Source of the DNA: Schistocerca nitens
Taxonomy: Eukaryota; Arthropoda; Insecta; Orthoptera; Acrididae
Direction: 5' to 3'
Assembly (NCBI RefSeq): GCF_023898315.1
Contig: NC_064622.1
Location: forward strand, 270,807,503-270,871,502
Length of the DNA stretch: 64,000 bases
Shown here: positions 11,279 through 21,530 of the stretch, one piece after another
Layout of the letters: each line of letters starts with the position of its first letter
Position numbering within the stretch: position 1 is the first letter of the stretch
The notes under the pieces: generated by a model
Database searches by the model: none
Told to the model about the DNA's origin: nothing
What the model saw: the letters and a program-made list of their open reading frames with translations, nothing else
Made by a program: the position numbers and the translations under genes

Positions 11279-12202
11279 TCAGATTAAGTGATAAAAGCCC
11301 CCTGCCCGAATAAAACGCAAAACTAAGCCTGCCTCGGCAGTGTCATCTGTTAAAAGGGCAGGGAGCATATCAGGCAGCGCAAATGTCTGCCTGAGCACAG
11401 CTAAAAGTGGACAGGCCAACAAAATATGGACCACCGTCAAAGCCACCCCCCAGTGACAGAGAAGCGGGTCCTCATGGTGCAGTAAATATCTGTGCGTCAG
11501 TCGGGTGTGGCCAATGCGGAGCCAACAAAAGACAACTGAGTCCCTGCGAGTGGCTCGCATGGATGACCGCCACACAGTCGTCGTCTCCTTGATAGCATGG
11601 AGTTTATTGGGTGTGGTCAGATCGCACCACTCAGCGTCCCAAAATGCGAAAACTTTGTGGCGTATGACTGCTCGCAAGTCAGTCTCTGGGAGGCCAATGT
11701 TCAGAGTTGGTTCACTGGTGGCCTGTTTGGCCAGACGGTCAACATGTTCATTGCCTAGTATCCCAACATGGCCTGGGGTCCACACAAAGACCACAGAGCG
11801 GCCGCAACGGGCAAGAGTATGGAGGGAAACCAGACAAGAGCGAGGGAAACACTGGTTGATAGCTCGTAAACTGCTCAGGGAGTCGCTATAGATAACGAAG
11901 GACTCACCTGAGCAGGAGCGGATATACTCTAGGGCACGAAAGATGGCGACCAGCTCTGCAGTGAAAACGCTGCAGCCAGCCGGCAATGAACGTTGTTCAT
12001 AATGGTCCCCTAGAATGAGAGCATAACCGACATGACCAGCAACCATCGAACCGTCGGTGTAAACAACGCCAGAGCCCTGATACGTGGCAAGGATGGAAAG
12101 AAAGCGGGCAAGGATGGAAAGAAAGCGGCGGTGGAAGGCCTCCAGAGGGACTGAGTCCTTCGGGCCCTGTGCCAATTCGAGCCGAAGGCAAGGGCGGGGC
12201 AC
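11279..12202 (-). pseudogene. LINE RNase H and C-terminal domain
   Basis: A 307-codon open frame. RNase H motifs are in order: VVYTDGSMVAGHVG (first catalytic Asp, about residue 50), FTAELVAIFRALE (Glu), VIYSDSLSSL (Asp) and HVGILGNEHVDRLAKQA (final Asp and His). These are the DEDD-type residues that remove RNA from RNA-DNA hybrids during retrotransposition. The C-terminal part has HRYLLHHEDPLLCHWG and HILLACP, a Cys/His-containing end common in I-type LINEs. The domain itself looks intact; it is disabled only by the frameshift separating it from RT (12,202-12,314). An exact 21-bp repeat at 12,086-12,127 duplicates seven residues just before it. Confidence 0.85.
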
Positions 12203-12313
12203 ACAACACAGGGGTGTACGCAGAGGGTCCCGGAAAGGAGGTGGAAGAGGGGAAACCCCGAGCCCAGAGAGAAGCTCTCTGACGCGGACTGCGATTGTAC
12301 AACCCGACCAGGG

Positions 12314-13603
12314 TCAAGATTCTGGGAGATGGACAACCGACTGAGGGAACAGGAGACGATAATTAGGATGCCCGGGCGAACTACAAACATGTGCAGCATA
12401 GGCGGCCAGTAAACATTGGCGCCGTAACCGCAGTGGAGGGACACCTGCCTCCACAAGTATGCTGTCCACAGGGCTGGTCCGGAAAGCTTCAGTGGCAAGT
12501 CGGACCCCGCTGTGAAGGATTGGGTCCAGCACCCGCAACGCAGAAGGGGATGCTGAACAATAAGCCAGGCTCCCATAATCCAGACGGGACTGGATTAACG
12601 CCTGGTAGAGGCGTAAGAGGGTAGATCGGTTGGCGCCACAGCTGGTGTGGCTCAAGCATCGCAGAGCATTAAGATGCCGCCAACACATCTGTTTAAGCTG
12701 CCGAATATGTGGGAGCCAAGTCAACCGGGCATCAAAAACCACACCCAGAAACCGATGTGTCTCCACCACAGCAAGAGGTTCACCGTAAAGATAAAGCTGC
12801 GGCTCAGGGTGAACAGTGCGTCGCCGGCAGAAATGCATAATGCAGATCTTGGCAACCGAAAACTGGAAGCCATGCGCTACAGCCCAAGACTGTGCCTTGT
12901 GGATAGTGCCCTGCAGCTGACGTTCAGCAGCTGCAATGCCAATGGAGCTATAGTAGAGGCAGAAGTCGTCAGCATACAAGGAAGCTGAGACAGACGTTCC
13001 CACCGCCGCAGCAAGCCCGTTAATTGCAATTAAAAACAGGCAGACACTTAAGACAGACCCCTGCGTTACCCCGTTCTCCTAAACTCGGGGGGAACTATGG
13101 GAGGCCGCGACTTGCCCGCGGAAGGTACGATGCGACAGAAAATTTAGTATGAAAATCGGCAGCGGACCCCGAAGACCCCAACCACGAAGCGTAGAGAGGA
13201 TGTGAAGGCACCATGTCGTATCGTATGCCTTCCGCATGTCAAAAAAGACAGCGACGAGGTGCTGATGGCAGGCAAAGGCCGAACGGATGGCTCACTCCAG
13301 GCTCACCAGATTGTTAGCAGCAGAGCGGCTTTTAAGGAACCCACCCTGACACGGAGCCAGAAGGTTCCGAGACTCGAGTACCCAACCCAACCGCCGTCTC
13401 ACCATGTGTTCGAGCACCTTGGAAAGAACGTTGGTGAGGCTAATGGGGCGGTAGCTGTCCACATCCAATGCATTCTTGCCAGGTTCCAAAATGGGGATAA
13501 CAATGCTTTCCCGCCATTGCGACGGAAACTCACCCTCGACCCAGATACGGTTGTAAAGGTCGAGGAGGTGTCGCTGGCAATCCACTGAGAGGTGTTTCAG
13601 CAT
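12314..13603 (-). pseudogene. LINE reverse transcriptase domain, two in-frame stops
   Basis: N-terminal RT fingers (13,603-13,292) include WRESIVIPILEPGK, DSYRPISLTNVLSKVLEHMV and GGFLKSRSA. The frame continues through 13,291-13,004, with a catalytic-Asp region FFDMRKAYDTTW and a NGVTQGSVLS motif, interrupted by two stop codons. The open frame 13,003-12,314 has SLYADDFCLYY (the YADD active site), then HRFLGVVFDARLTW and LDYGSLAYC, the thumb. This is the polymerase of an I-type LINE. The two stops are probably single-base changes. Confidence 0.85.
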
Positions 13604-13669
13604 CTGACAGTGGATGTGATCTGGCTCGGGAGCCGTATCAGGGCAAGCGGCTAGGGAACTGTGGAATTC

Positions 13670-14221
13670 TCACTCACTGAATGGAACATTGTGGGATTCA
13701 GGATGGCGGGTGTGAAATGAAAGGTTCTGACGTTCCAACCACTCTTTAATGGAGCGGAAGGCCAGTGGGTAATTCACAGAAGCGGAACTGAGAGGAAAAT
13801 GGTCTGCTAAGCGGTTTGCAATTATGTCAGAGTCAGTACAAACTGCTCCATTCAGTGAGAGGGCAGGGACACTGACAGGGGCCCAATAGCCATAGAGGCA
13901 CCTAATTTGGCCCAAACCCGCGATGGAGAGATATGGAGGCCAATAGTGGAGACATACCGTTCCCAGCACTCCTGCTTGTGCTGGCGAATGATGCGGCGGG
14001 CCCGTGCACGGAGCTGTTTAAAGGCAATGAGGTTTTATAATGAGGGATACCGCTTGTGACGCTGGAGCGCCCGCCTGTGACCTTTAATCACCTCGGCGAT
14101 TGCAGGCGGCCACCAACGCACAGTCCTCCGTCGAGGGGAACCAGAAGAACGGGGAATGGCAGATTCTGCAGCAGTAACGATGCCGGTGGTGACCGAGTGA
14201 ACCACCGCATCAATGGCGGCA
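13670..14221 (-). pseudogene. LINE endonuclease-RT linker region
   Basis: Open frame 13,969-13,670 has DSDIIANRLADHF, then RSIKEWLERQNL, typical of the segment between endonuclease and RT in I-type LINEs. Upstream to 14,221 the frames give VRWWPPAIAEVIKGHRRALQ, a well-known linker pattern. The 5' truncation point lies at 14,221. Confidence 0.75.
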
Positions 14222-14234
14222 GTGACATAGCTGT

Positions 14235-14960
14235 GTGGACCAACTATATAAGTTCCTCAATGATAATTACAAAGTGACCCTTCCCCTCATACACAGTCAC
14301 CACAGCACCCCTTTCAGTCAAATTCATATCCAATGTTCTTTCACAATTTTTTGCATGTCTCCTCCCAAAATGTTCCCCTATTCTCCATCTGCAATGCCAT
14401 GCAAAAGTGCAAGGCAGCCTTCACAGTTTTGTAGGATGCAAAGACAGAATATACCACAAGACAGGTTTATCCAACAAAGACTTTTCCAAAATGTATGTAC
14501 ATGTGGCTTGTGTGGATATATACCATTTTTCTTGTGCATTTAACTTCTTGAGATATCAATTTTCTCTAGTGTCAAAATGGCAAGTAATACTTATCACAGA
14601 ACGCGTGCAAAGAATGAAGCAGCGCTAACACAAAATTAATTGCTTAATGTTCTGAAGAGGTTTGTGAGCTCATGTCAAATTAGATGCACTTAAGCATCTC
14701 CTTTCAGAAAGAAAGCAGTAAATCTTAAACATGTATGAGTATTTGCACAAGCAAATGTAATTTCTGTTTTGTTAGTTTTGTGTTACTAGTTTAACAATAT
14801 TATTGTATTTAAAAGAATTCATTAACTTGCTTTTTGTGCTGGGGTTTGAACTGAAGAAAGTGCTTTTTCAACAGCTGGTTCTAATGTGAGCCATCTAGAG
14901 AAAGCATGTTTCTTAAACCAATGGCCACAAGGTTTCAAATTTTATTGCATTTTTTTTTAT
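14235..14960. other. Intergenic, nothing recognised
   Basis: AT-rich sequence with short plus ORFs without motifs. Ends in a T-rich stretch beside the Penelope-like element. Confidence 0.45.
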
Positions 14961-15358
14961 TTTTATCATATATGTGATCTAAGGCTTTCCCGGCGAATGT
15001 GCTGTATCCAAGGTTCTCGGGTGTCCAGCCAGATCCGATCGTCGAAGTTCCACGATAGTTTGGCAAATAACCGTTCCGTCATAATCAGGTGGTGCTTATG
15101 GAATGATCTGTCTGCACTGTGTCCGTGGTATTTATGTCCGCAGGATCCCGAGTCGTACCCCGGCGTGGACGGCCGACGGGGCGCCGCATGGTGGGAGGGG
15201 TGGGGGTAGCTGCAGCCACACCAGGTGGTAGGCGCAGTTCATCTCCATCTGCCGTGGTGGAAGGATCTCGCATCTGCTCGCACCGTTGTTCTTTGATGGT
15301 GTTTAATAATGGTTTCCAGGCCTTGCTAAGTTGAGACCCGGTGTCCCTGTTGATGAGG

Positions 15359-16090
15359 TCATCTGTTACACAAATTTCTATGGCAGATACTGTCCCAGTA
15401 GGCACTTGTGGCCATCAGGATTTTTGTCTCTTCGAATTTTGCTGTGTGTCCAGTTTCAATGCAGTGTTCTGCTAGGGTCGAATGGCTGGGTTGGCGTAAG
15501 CGGGTGTGACGTTTGTGTTCCTTGCATCGGTCCTCGACCATGCGAACTGTTTGGCCGATGTAGGATTTGCCACAGCCACACAGTATTTTGTATACGCCCG
15601 CTTTCTTAAGGCCTACGTCATCTTTTGCCATTCCTAGTAGGTCACGAGTCCTTGCGGGTGGTCGGAAGACTGTGTCTATCTTGTGTCGCCTTAACAGTCT
15701 CCCTATTTTTGACGACACGTTGCCCGAAAATGGCAGAAAGGCCAGAGCTTGCTTCTCTTCTTCGGGTTGTTCTTCATCTTGGTTCTTGCTGCACTTCTGT
15801 TGTCGGAAGGCCCTTTGGATTTGGCGGTTGCCATACCCATTCTTGCAGAACATGATCTCCAGGTGTTTGAGTTCTGTTGGCAAGTTCTGTTCATCAGAGA
15901 TCGAGTGTGCTCTATGTACCAAGGTGTTGAGCATCCCATTAAGCTGCGCCGGATGGTGGCAGCTGGAGGCATGTAGGTACAGGTCAGTGTGTGTAGGCTT
16001 GCGGTACACACTGTGACCCAGTGAGCCATCAGACCGACGTTCCACTAGGACATCAAGAAAGGGTAGTTTTCCATCTTTCTCAGTCTCCAT
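15359..16090 (-). pseudogene. Penelope-like element, C-terminal RT plus GIY-YIG endonuclease
   Basis: A 243-codon open frame. Residues 1-45 (LPFLDVLVERRSDGS, then YRKPTHTDLYLH) are the RT thumb typical of Penelope-like elements. Around residues 165-195 lies the GIY-YIG nuclease core GVYKILCGCGKSYIGQTVR followed by RCKEHKRH. It is preceded by LLRRHKIDTVFRPP and followed by HSTLAEHCIETGH, also conserved in the family. The nuclease makes the target-site nick for insertion. This frame is open through the nuclease, but the RT upstream is frameshifted relative to it (about 16,090-16,127). Confidence 0.88.
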
Positions 16091-16126
16091 GGTGAACCAA
16101 ATGTTACTGTGGACTGAATTTAGATG

Positions 16127-16719
16127 TTATAGAAAAATCTGTAGCTGTTCCTGTCCATGTGGCCAGATGACGAATGTGTCGTCCATGTAGCGAAAGAAGC
16201 ATACAGGTTTCAGTTCGGCGGCTTCCAGTGCTTCCTCTTCGAAACTCTCTATGAACAGGTTGGCCACCACTGGTGAGAGCGGGCTCCCCATGGCTACTCC
16301 GTCGGTCTGCTCGTAGTATTGACCATTGAAGACAAAGTACGTAGATGTTAACACGTGCCTGAACAGTTGTGTCAGTTCAGGCCTGAATTTCTCACTGATT
16401 AAGTGGAGAGAATCTTCCAGCGGGACACGTGTGAATAATGAGACGAAATTGAAGCTGATCATGATGTCGGATTCTTGTACTGCCATCTCCTTCAGGCGGC
16501 CAATGAAATCCGTCGACTTCCGGATATGGTGCGCACATTTCCCCACATAAGGTCTTAAGCATGCCAGCTAAGTGCTGCGCCTAAAGATACGTCGGTGCCC
16601 CTATGCTGCTGACTATGGGTCGCATCCCTTCTTTGTGCGTTTTTGGTAGACCATATATCCTCAGAGCTACCGCCGACTGTTGGCGAAGTCTTTTGATGTC
16701 CTTGTCCTCGAGTGCTCCA
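16127..16719 (-). pseudogene. Penelope-like element reverse transcriptase core
   Basis: The open frame 16,546-16,127 shows DIMISFNFVSLFTRVPLED (RT motif with an Asn where the first catalytic Asp is expected), GVAMGSPLSPVVANLFIE and FFRYMDDTFVIW (catalytic YMDD). Upstream to 16,719 the frame gives YGLPKTHKEGMRPIVSS, a signature of Penelope-like RTs, with one stop. The 5' end is lost at the truncation point. Asn in place of Asp in motif A would by itself inactivate the enzyme. Confidence 0.85.
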
Positions 16720-16728
16720 TTTTATCAT

Positions 16729-17326
16729 CTTCCCAACAAGATGTCTGGCCAGTAAAAGATAGGAAGAAAGGAAAAAAATAGAAACAAGACCATGTCTAGT
16801 ATATTACATGGGTGAATATCAACTGTTTTCTTTCCAACAGGAACAGAGAATTATTTCTAAGATGGATCACAGTTTTGTTAACAATGGATCCATTACACCT
16901 TATCCTCAACAGCTTTGAATGAAAAAGCTGGGCATTGTCTAAAGACCCATTTCACTAGGAGTGGCTTTACTAATGAAGCAAGTCTGTAGGTGAGTCAATC
17001 ATTAGTTTAGAACCAGATGGGTATTTAACTGCAGTTTCAAGCTTATTCCTTGAAGCTGCATTCACAGTTTCACCAAAACAAACAGAAATATGCTGCTCTA
17101 GTATCACCCACCCACTGCTTTTTTAAATATGGAGCTAAAGCATCACGTACTTAGTATTTTGCCTTTGGCCTTGAAAGAGTAAACTCTGAAGGAAACTTCC
17201 AAGAAAATAAAACCTCAAAGGTGTCTTTCTTTGACATCTTACAAGCTGGCTGAATAGCAAAGATGACACCAACCATTTTCAAATGCCAGATTGATTATGT
17301 CTTTTAAGCAGATTATCGAGCATAAT
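16729..17326. other. Intergenic, nothing recognised
   Basis: AT-rich sequence between the Penelope-like element and a SINE. No motif-bearing ORF. Confidence 0.45.
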
Positions 17327-17341
17327 AAAACTGAATTGATG

Positions 17342-17567
17342 GTGGTGGTTAGTGTTTAACGTCCCGTCGACAACGAGGTCATTAGAGACGGAGCGCAAGC
17401 TCGGGTTAGGGAAGGATTGGGAAGGAAATCGGCCGTGCCCTTTCAAAGGAACCATCCCGGCATTTGCCTGAAACGATTTAGGGAAATCACGGAAAACCTA
17501 AATCAGGATGGCCGGAGACGGGATTGAACCGTCGTCCTCCCGAATGCGAGTCCAGTGTGCTAACCAC
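17342..17567 (-). mobile_element. SINE family A, copy with a different 3' tail
   Basis: The tRNA-like head and core are nearly the same as at 10,892-11,115: B box GGTTCAATCCC, then AATGCCGGGATGGTTCC. The tail is instead CGTTGTCGACGGGACGTTAA ending in CTAACCACCACC. The 15-bp TSD AAAACTGAATTGATG is at 17,327-17,341 and 17,568-17,582. Confidence 0.9.
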
Positions 17568-17582
17568 AAAACTGAATTGATG

Positions 17583-18869
17583 ATGTAACTCTAGGAGATG
17601 AAATTATGTCATCACTGCTACATCCAGGATGATCTGAAGACAAATTTAGTTTTGAAGAACTCAGTTTCAGTTTACATAGTTCTCTGTGCTTCAAAGTAGT
17701 AGTACTGAAACCCGAAGAACTAGAAAATTTCTAACTTATCTTGAGATTAGTTAAGCGTCTACACTTTTTCCAATAACTTCACGTCACTTAGATGACATTC
17801 CCAGTAGGGAGATCGAGAATCAATCTCTGGTACGTGAGGATGAAAAAGTTATCTCAATCACATTTTCCAATTTTTCATTTCCCCTGCCACGCAAGAGATT
17901 ACTTTACCAGTCACAATCATTTTTTTCACATAATGTAGATTGTTTAAGGAAAACTTTACAAAGAGTGAAAAATATGCACTAAAATCAACCAATCTAAAAA
18001 TACTGAATATGATTGACTACTTTCCATCCTTCTTTACTTCATCCTGTGTAACAGTGAAGCTAATTTCACTTGGTATCAGTATTTTATGTCCAGAACTGTC
18101 ATCAATGGGCTTATGAAAATCCCATTACAGTCAATAACATGGTTACCAGGAAAGGTTTACGTTGAATGTCTGGGCATAATTGACAGTAAGAACTCTATTG
18201 AGCCTCTCATTCCACCTCACCAATTAAATGCTCAATTATTTATAATTTTTGCAAGCATATTTGTCCATACTGTTCCAAGACTAATCTCCATGTATACCAA
18301 AACATGACATTCAAACAATGGTATTTGTTGCATTTCACTCTAGGAGTTAGGTAAGATTTAAGTGTTTGGGTGCAGGTGGGGTTGGCATGGTGGTTCACCA
18401 ACAGTGGCATTTCATATTGCCCAGTTTAACATCAAATGGACTATTGGGGGAGGTTTTATGAAAGATGGCATCTACCAATACCAATGACTGCCTTTTAAGA
18501 ACTGGTCACAAAAATTTTTGAGGGTGTGACAATATCAGTCATTCCTTAATCCATGTCAACTTTAAAGGGATGATGGAAGCAAGAAGTTTGAGTATTTGCT
18601 GTAATACACGTGAGCTGAGAAAAAAGTGATTAGATTTTGATTATTTTCTTTTTCAACATTGTCCTAGTTCACAATTACTGATCTGTTGTACTATTAAGAA
18701 TAAAATTTCATTCATGTTCTATGCACATTATCAAAACTTGGAACTTGTTGCCTCTGGAGTTCATTATTAAAGGCTTTGCATCTTACAATACATTTGACTA
18801 TCTTACTACAGTGGTGTTCCTGTGGTACAGCTTTCAGCATAGGCAATGCAATAATCAAAGCTTTACCCA

Positions 18870-18870
<1 letters not shown>
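17583..18870. other. Intergenic, nothing recognised
   Basis: AT-rich. A 73-codon plus ORF at 18,086 has no recognisable motif. Confidence 0.45.

Positions 18871-18871
<1 letters not shown>

Positions 18872-18922
<51 letters not shown>
18872..18922. repeat. (TA)n microsatellite
   Basis: About 50 bp of TA directly abutting the left end of the palindromic element. Confidence 0.95.
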
Positions 18923-18925
<3 letters not shown>

Positions 18926-19493
18926 AAAAAGAAAGATGATGAGACTTACCAAACAAAAGCGCTGGCAGGTCGATAGACACACAAAAAAACACAAATATAC
19001 ACACAAAATTCTAGCTTTCGCAACCAACGGTTGCTTCGTCAGGAAAGAGGGAAGGAGAGGGAAAGATGAAAGGATGTGGGTTTTAAGGGAGAGGGTAAGG
19101 AGTCATTCCAATCCCGGGAGCGGAAAGACTTACCTTAGGGGGAAAAAAGGACAGGTATACACTCGCACACACACACATATCCATCCACACATACAGACAC
19201 AAGCAGCGCTGCTTGTGTCTGTATGTGTGGATGGATATGTGTGTGTGTGCGAGTGTATACCTGTCCTTTTTTCCCCCTAAGGTAAGTCTTTCCGCTCCCG
19301 GGATTGGAATGACTCCTTACCCTCTCCCTTAAAACCCACATCCTTTCATCTTTCCCTCTCCTTCCCTCTTTCCTGACGAAGCAACCGTTGGTTGCGAAAG
19401 CTAGAATTTTGTGTGTATATTTGTGTTTTTTTGTGTGTCTATCGACCTGCCAGCGCTTTTGTTTGGTAAGTCTCATCATCTTTCTTTTTAGAT
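18922..19493. mobile_element. Near-perfect 572-bp palindrome (fold-back element)
   Basis: Two arms of about 286 bp meet without a spacer at 19,207/19,208, within AAGCAGCGCTGCTT. Position x pairs with 38,415-x along the arms. A 114-residue translation starting at 18,936 on plus is identical to the one on minus starting at 19,479, so the arms match without indels over at least 345 bp around the centre. Both ends abut or lie near TA microsatellites. There is no coding role; the ORFs are an effect of symmetry. Confidence 0.9.
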
Positions 19494-19524
19494 ATATTTT
19501 TTCCACGTGGAATGTTTCCCTCTG

Positions 19525-19554
<30 letters not shown>
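19525..19554. repeat. (TA)n microsatellite
   Basis: Thirty bp of TA between the palindrome flank and the tRNA-headed repeat. Confidence 0.95.
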
Positions 19555-19556
<2 letters not shown>

Positions 19557-19560
<4 letters not shown>

Positions 19561-19808
19561 GCGGAGACATGGCTTAGTCACAGCCTGGGGGATGTTTCCA
19601 GAATGAGATTTTCACTCTGCAGCGGAGTGTGCGCTGATATGAAACTTCCTGGCAGATTAAAACTGTGTGCCCGTCCGAGACTCGAACTCTGGACCTTTGC
19701 CTTTCGCGGGCAAGTGCTCTACTAACTGAGCTACCGAAGCACTCCTGAAAGAAAGGATATTGCGGAGACATGGCTTAGCCACAGCCTGGGGGATGTTTCC
19801 AGAATGAG
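19557..19808 (-). repeat. tRNA-headed SINE (family C), minus copy plus a second partial tail
   Basis: On minus, a tRNA-like segment (19,742-19,666) has the D-arm GTAGCTCAGTTAGTAGAGC and T-arm GAGTTCGAGTCTC. A tail with TTTTAATCTGCCAGGAAG and CAGAGTGAAAATCTC follows. The segment TTGCGGAGACATGGCTTAG occurs twice (near 19,559 and 19,760), so a second, partial tail lies directly upstream in tandem. The anticodon-loop sequence CGCGAAA would read as Ser(CGA), but G33 and poor acceptor pairing show this is a repeat, not a working tRNA. Confidence 0.75.
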
Positions 19809-19859
19809 AAGGCTATAGATATTTGGAGGACAAGGACTGCAAAGGTTGAGTCAGGGGAA

Positions 19860-20052
19860 CGAAGGATAAGTGTTGAGCTTCTGTAAAGTTTGGAAGGTAG
19901 GAGACGAGGTACTGGCAGAAGTAAAGCTGTGAGTACCGGGCGTGAGTCATGCTTCGGTAGCTCAGTTGGTAGAGCACTTGCCCGCGAAAGGCAAAGGTCC
20001 CGAGTTCGAGTCTCGGTCGGGCACACAGTTTTAATCTGCCAGGAAGTTTCAA
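19860..20052 (+). repeat. tRNA-headed SINE (family C), plus copy
   Basis: The tRNA-like part is 19,951-20,024: D-arm GCTC/GAGC, anticodon stem TTGCC/GGCAA, T-arm CCGAG/CTCGG with loop TTCGAGT. The acceptor arm pairs badly (GCTTCGG against TCGGGCA). A tRNA finder might call it tRNA-Ser(CGA), but serine tRNAs need a long variable arm that is absent. It lies in inverted orientation to the copy at 19,557-19,808, so the pair could fold. Confidence 0.75.
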
Positions 20053-20059
20053 CAGCCTG

Positions 20060-21350
20060 TAGTTGGGACACTGCAACAGTACATCTTGCCAAGTTTTAGC
20101 AGTGCCATCTGATGAAATGACCACAAGGATAAGAAACATTTAGTGTCTGACAAATGTAGCGATGCTGTAGTAAAAATTAAAGCTGCACGTTACGATGTCA
20201 CACTTTCAACCTGAGCATATGGCAAGTGTACATATGTACTCTTAAGTCACTACAAGCAAGAAAACAACAAAAGAAAATTTGTGTTTTTTGGGTTAATATG
20301 TGCTGTGCAGTAATTTAAGCAACATTTCCACTTTATTGTCAAGCACTTTAGTTTATACACCTTTATGTTATCTGCATCTCAAATGGAAACAATGGAATAT
20401 CACATCACATTAAAAAATTATTTGTTTTGGGTGATTTACAAGGTGTCTGCTACATTTTCAACAGCAGAGAAAAAGCTTACTCCAATATGGCTTTAAGATG
20501 ATCAAAGTAAAGGATATCCCAAAATATCTACAACAGATAACTTTAAGAAAATATGTATTATAAGAGAATTTGAGGTATAGGAATGTGGACTATTGTATCA
20601 GGAGAGTGTGTTGTACATGAACAATTAACAATGAAAAAGGGTTGTTTAAGATCAGTAGCTCAATTATATTTAACACTGGCCAAGAGCAAATTTGCAACAG
20701 CGTGTCAGCATCATTTCAACAGATTTAAAAAGAATTCAAATTTGTGTACTGATATTAGTTTGGATGAAGCATAAGTTCATCACTTCACACCAGAAATTAA
20801 TGCAGTGTGTGGTACTTGGCGACCCCTTTCATTTTCCATTATTTTCTTCCACACCAGCAGATAGTTCAGATTGCTTGTATTGCAGATGGTGAAGTAGTAA
20901 CATGTTAACTTTACACAGTCATCCAAGCCCAACTTGTTGAAACTGAAGAGGCCTGGTTTTTTAAAGCCAAAAAACTTATCAGAAAAATTAACTGAAGATT
21001 AGAAGTATAAATTACTGGAAAACAGCCCTTTCCACCACATTTGCACATCCTCCAACCTTCATCTATTTCTATTTTCAAGGAATTTCAAGACTGGAAAACT
21101 GAGTACCAGGAAGAGGATATGACAGCAAGAAGCAGGTATTTTGCAGACTCAAAACTGCATTTTAAGGAAAAAAAGGGCATAATCAAAAACATTGTCCTCT
21201 GTAGTTTGATGCACTGAGTACAATGCTATATATAATAAAAAAAAAAATTGGCACACACATCAAGACTGCTTACCAATACAGCCTGAAGATTCTATCAGTT
21301 TACTGACATTTCACCAGCAAACTGAAGCACTGTCGGACAAATCATGTCCA
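20060..21350. other. Intergenic, nothing recognised
   Basis: AT-rich. Plus ORFs of 63-66 codons (20,583-20,892) have no motif. Confidence 0.45.
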
Positions 21351-21353
21351 CAG

Positions 21354-21530
21354 CCGGTGGTGTACCAGTTAGCATCGCTGTCCCTAGAACATGCTGTCCC
21401 AGGTTTGATTCTGGCCAGACCGAAATTTTTCTGTTTCAGGACTGGATGTGTGTTGTCCTAATCATTTCATCGACACAAGTCACTGAAATGGCATCAAATA
21501 CAGATACTTACACCTGGTGATTAACACCTC
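21354..21530 (+). mobile_element. SINE family B, diverged copy
   Basis: The head has GGTGTACCAGTTAGCATCGC (A box) and GGTTTGATTCTGG (B box). The core includes CACTGAAATGGCATCAAA, matching the CCGAAGTGGCGTCAA core of the 1,071-1,305 copy on its minus strand, then ACACCTGGTGA. Old and diverged, with no clear TSD. Confidence 0.65.

Larger units (their letters stand above)
10746..14221 (-). mobile_element. 5'-truncated I-type LINE with RT and RNase H, 13-bp TSD
   Basis: The insertion is bounded by the 13-bp direct repeat GTGACATAGCTGT at 10,733-10,745 and 14,222-14,234. Minus-strand order is EN-RT linker (14,221-13,670), RT (13,603-12,314), RNase H (12,202-11,279) and a 3' UTR ending in CCAACCAACC. 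The gag-like ORF1 and the endonuclease are missing, as expected from 5' truncation during target-primed reverse transcription. RT plus RNase H places it in the I group (I, R1, LOA relatives). A few stops and frameshifts only, so it is fairly young. A SINE (10,892-11,115) sits in its 3' UTR. Confidence 0.9.
14970..16719 (-). mobile_element. Penelope-like retroelement, 5' truncated
   Basis: Minus-strand order is RT (16,719-16,127), then linker and GIY-YIG endonuclease (16,090-15,359), then a 3' terminal region ending in CGCCGGGAAAGCC near 14,983-14,995. RT plus GIY-YIG nuclease is diagnostic of Penelope-like elements. A 9-bp repeat TTTTATCAT flanks the copy (14,961-14,969 and 16,720-16,728), a likely TSD. 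The same terminal sequence recurs at 61,538-61,744. Frameshifts and stops make it inactive. Confidence 0.88.

Noticed and set aside
15567..16029. Plus-strand ORFs of up to 149 codons
   Set aside because: Shadows of the Penelope-like GIY-YIG frame on the minus strand.
18936..19506. Two identical ORFs on opposite strands as a duplicated gene
   Set aside because: They are the automatic result of a perfect palindrome; the peptide is low-complexity and has no domain.
19951..20024. Functional tRNA-Ser(CGA) gene
   Set aside because: Acceptor stem mispaired, G at position 33, no serine-type variable arm, and a repeat tail shared with other copies.
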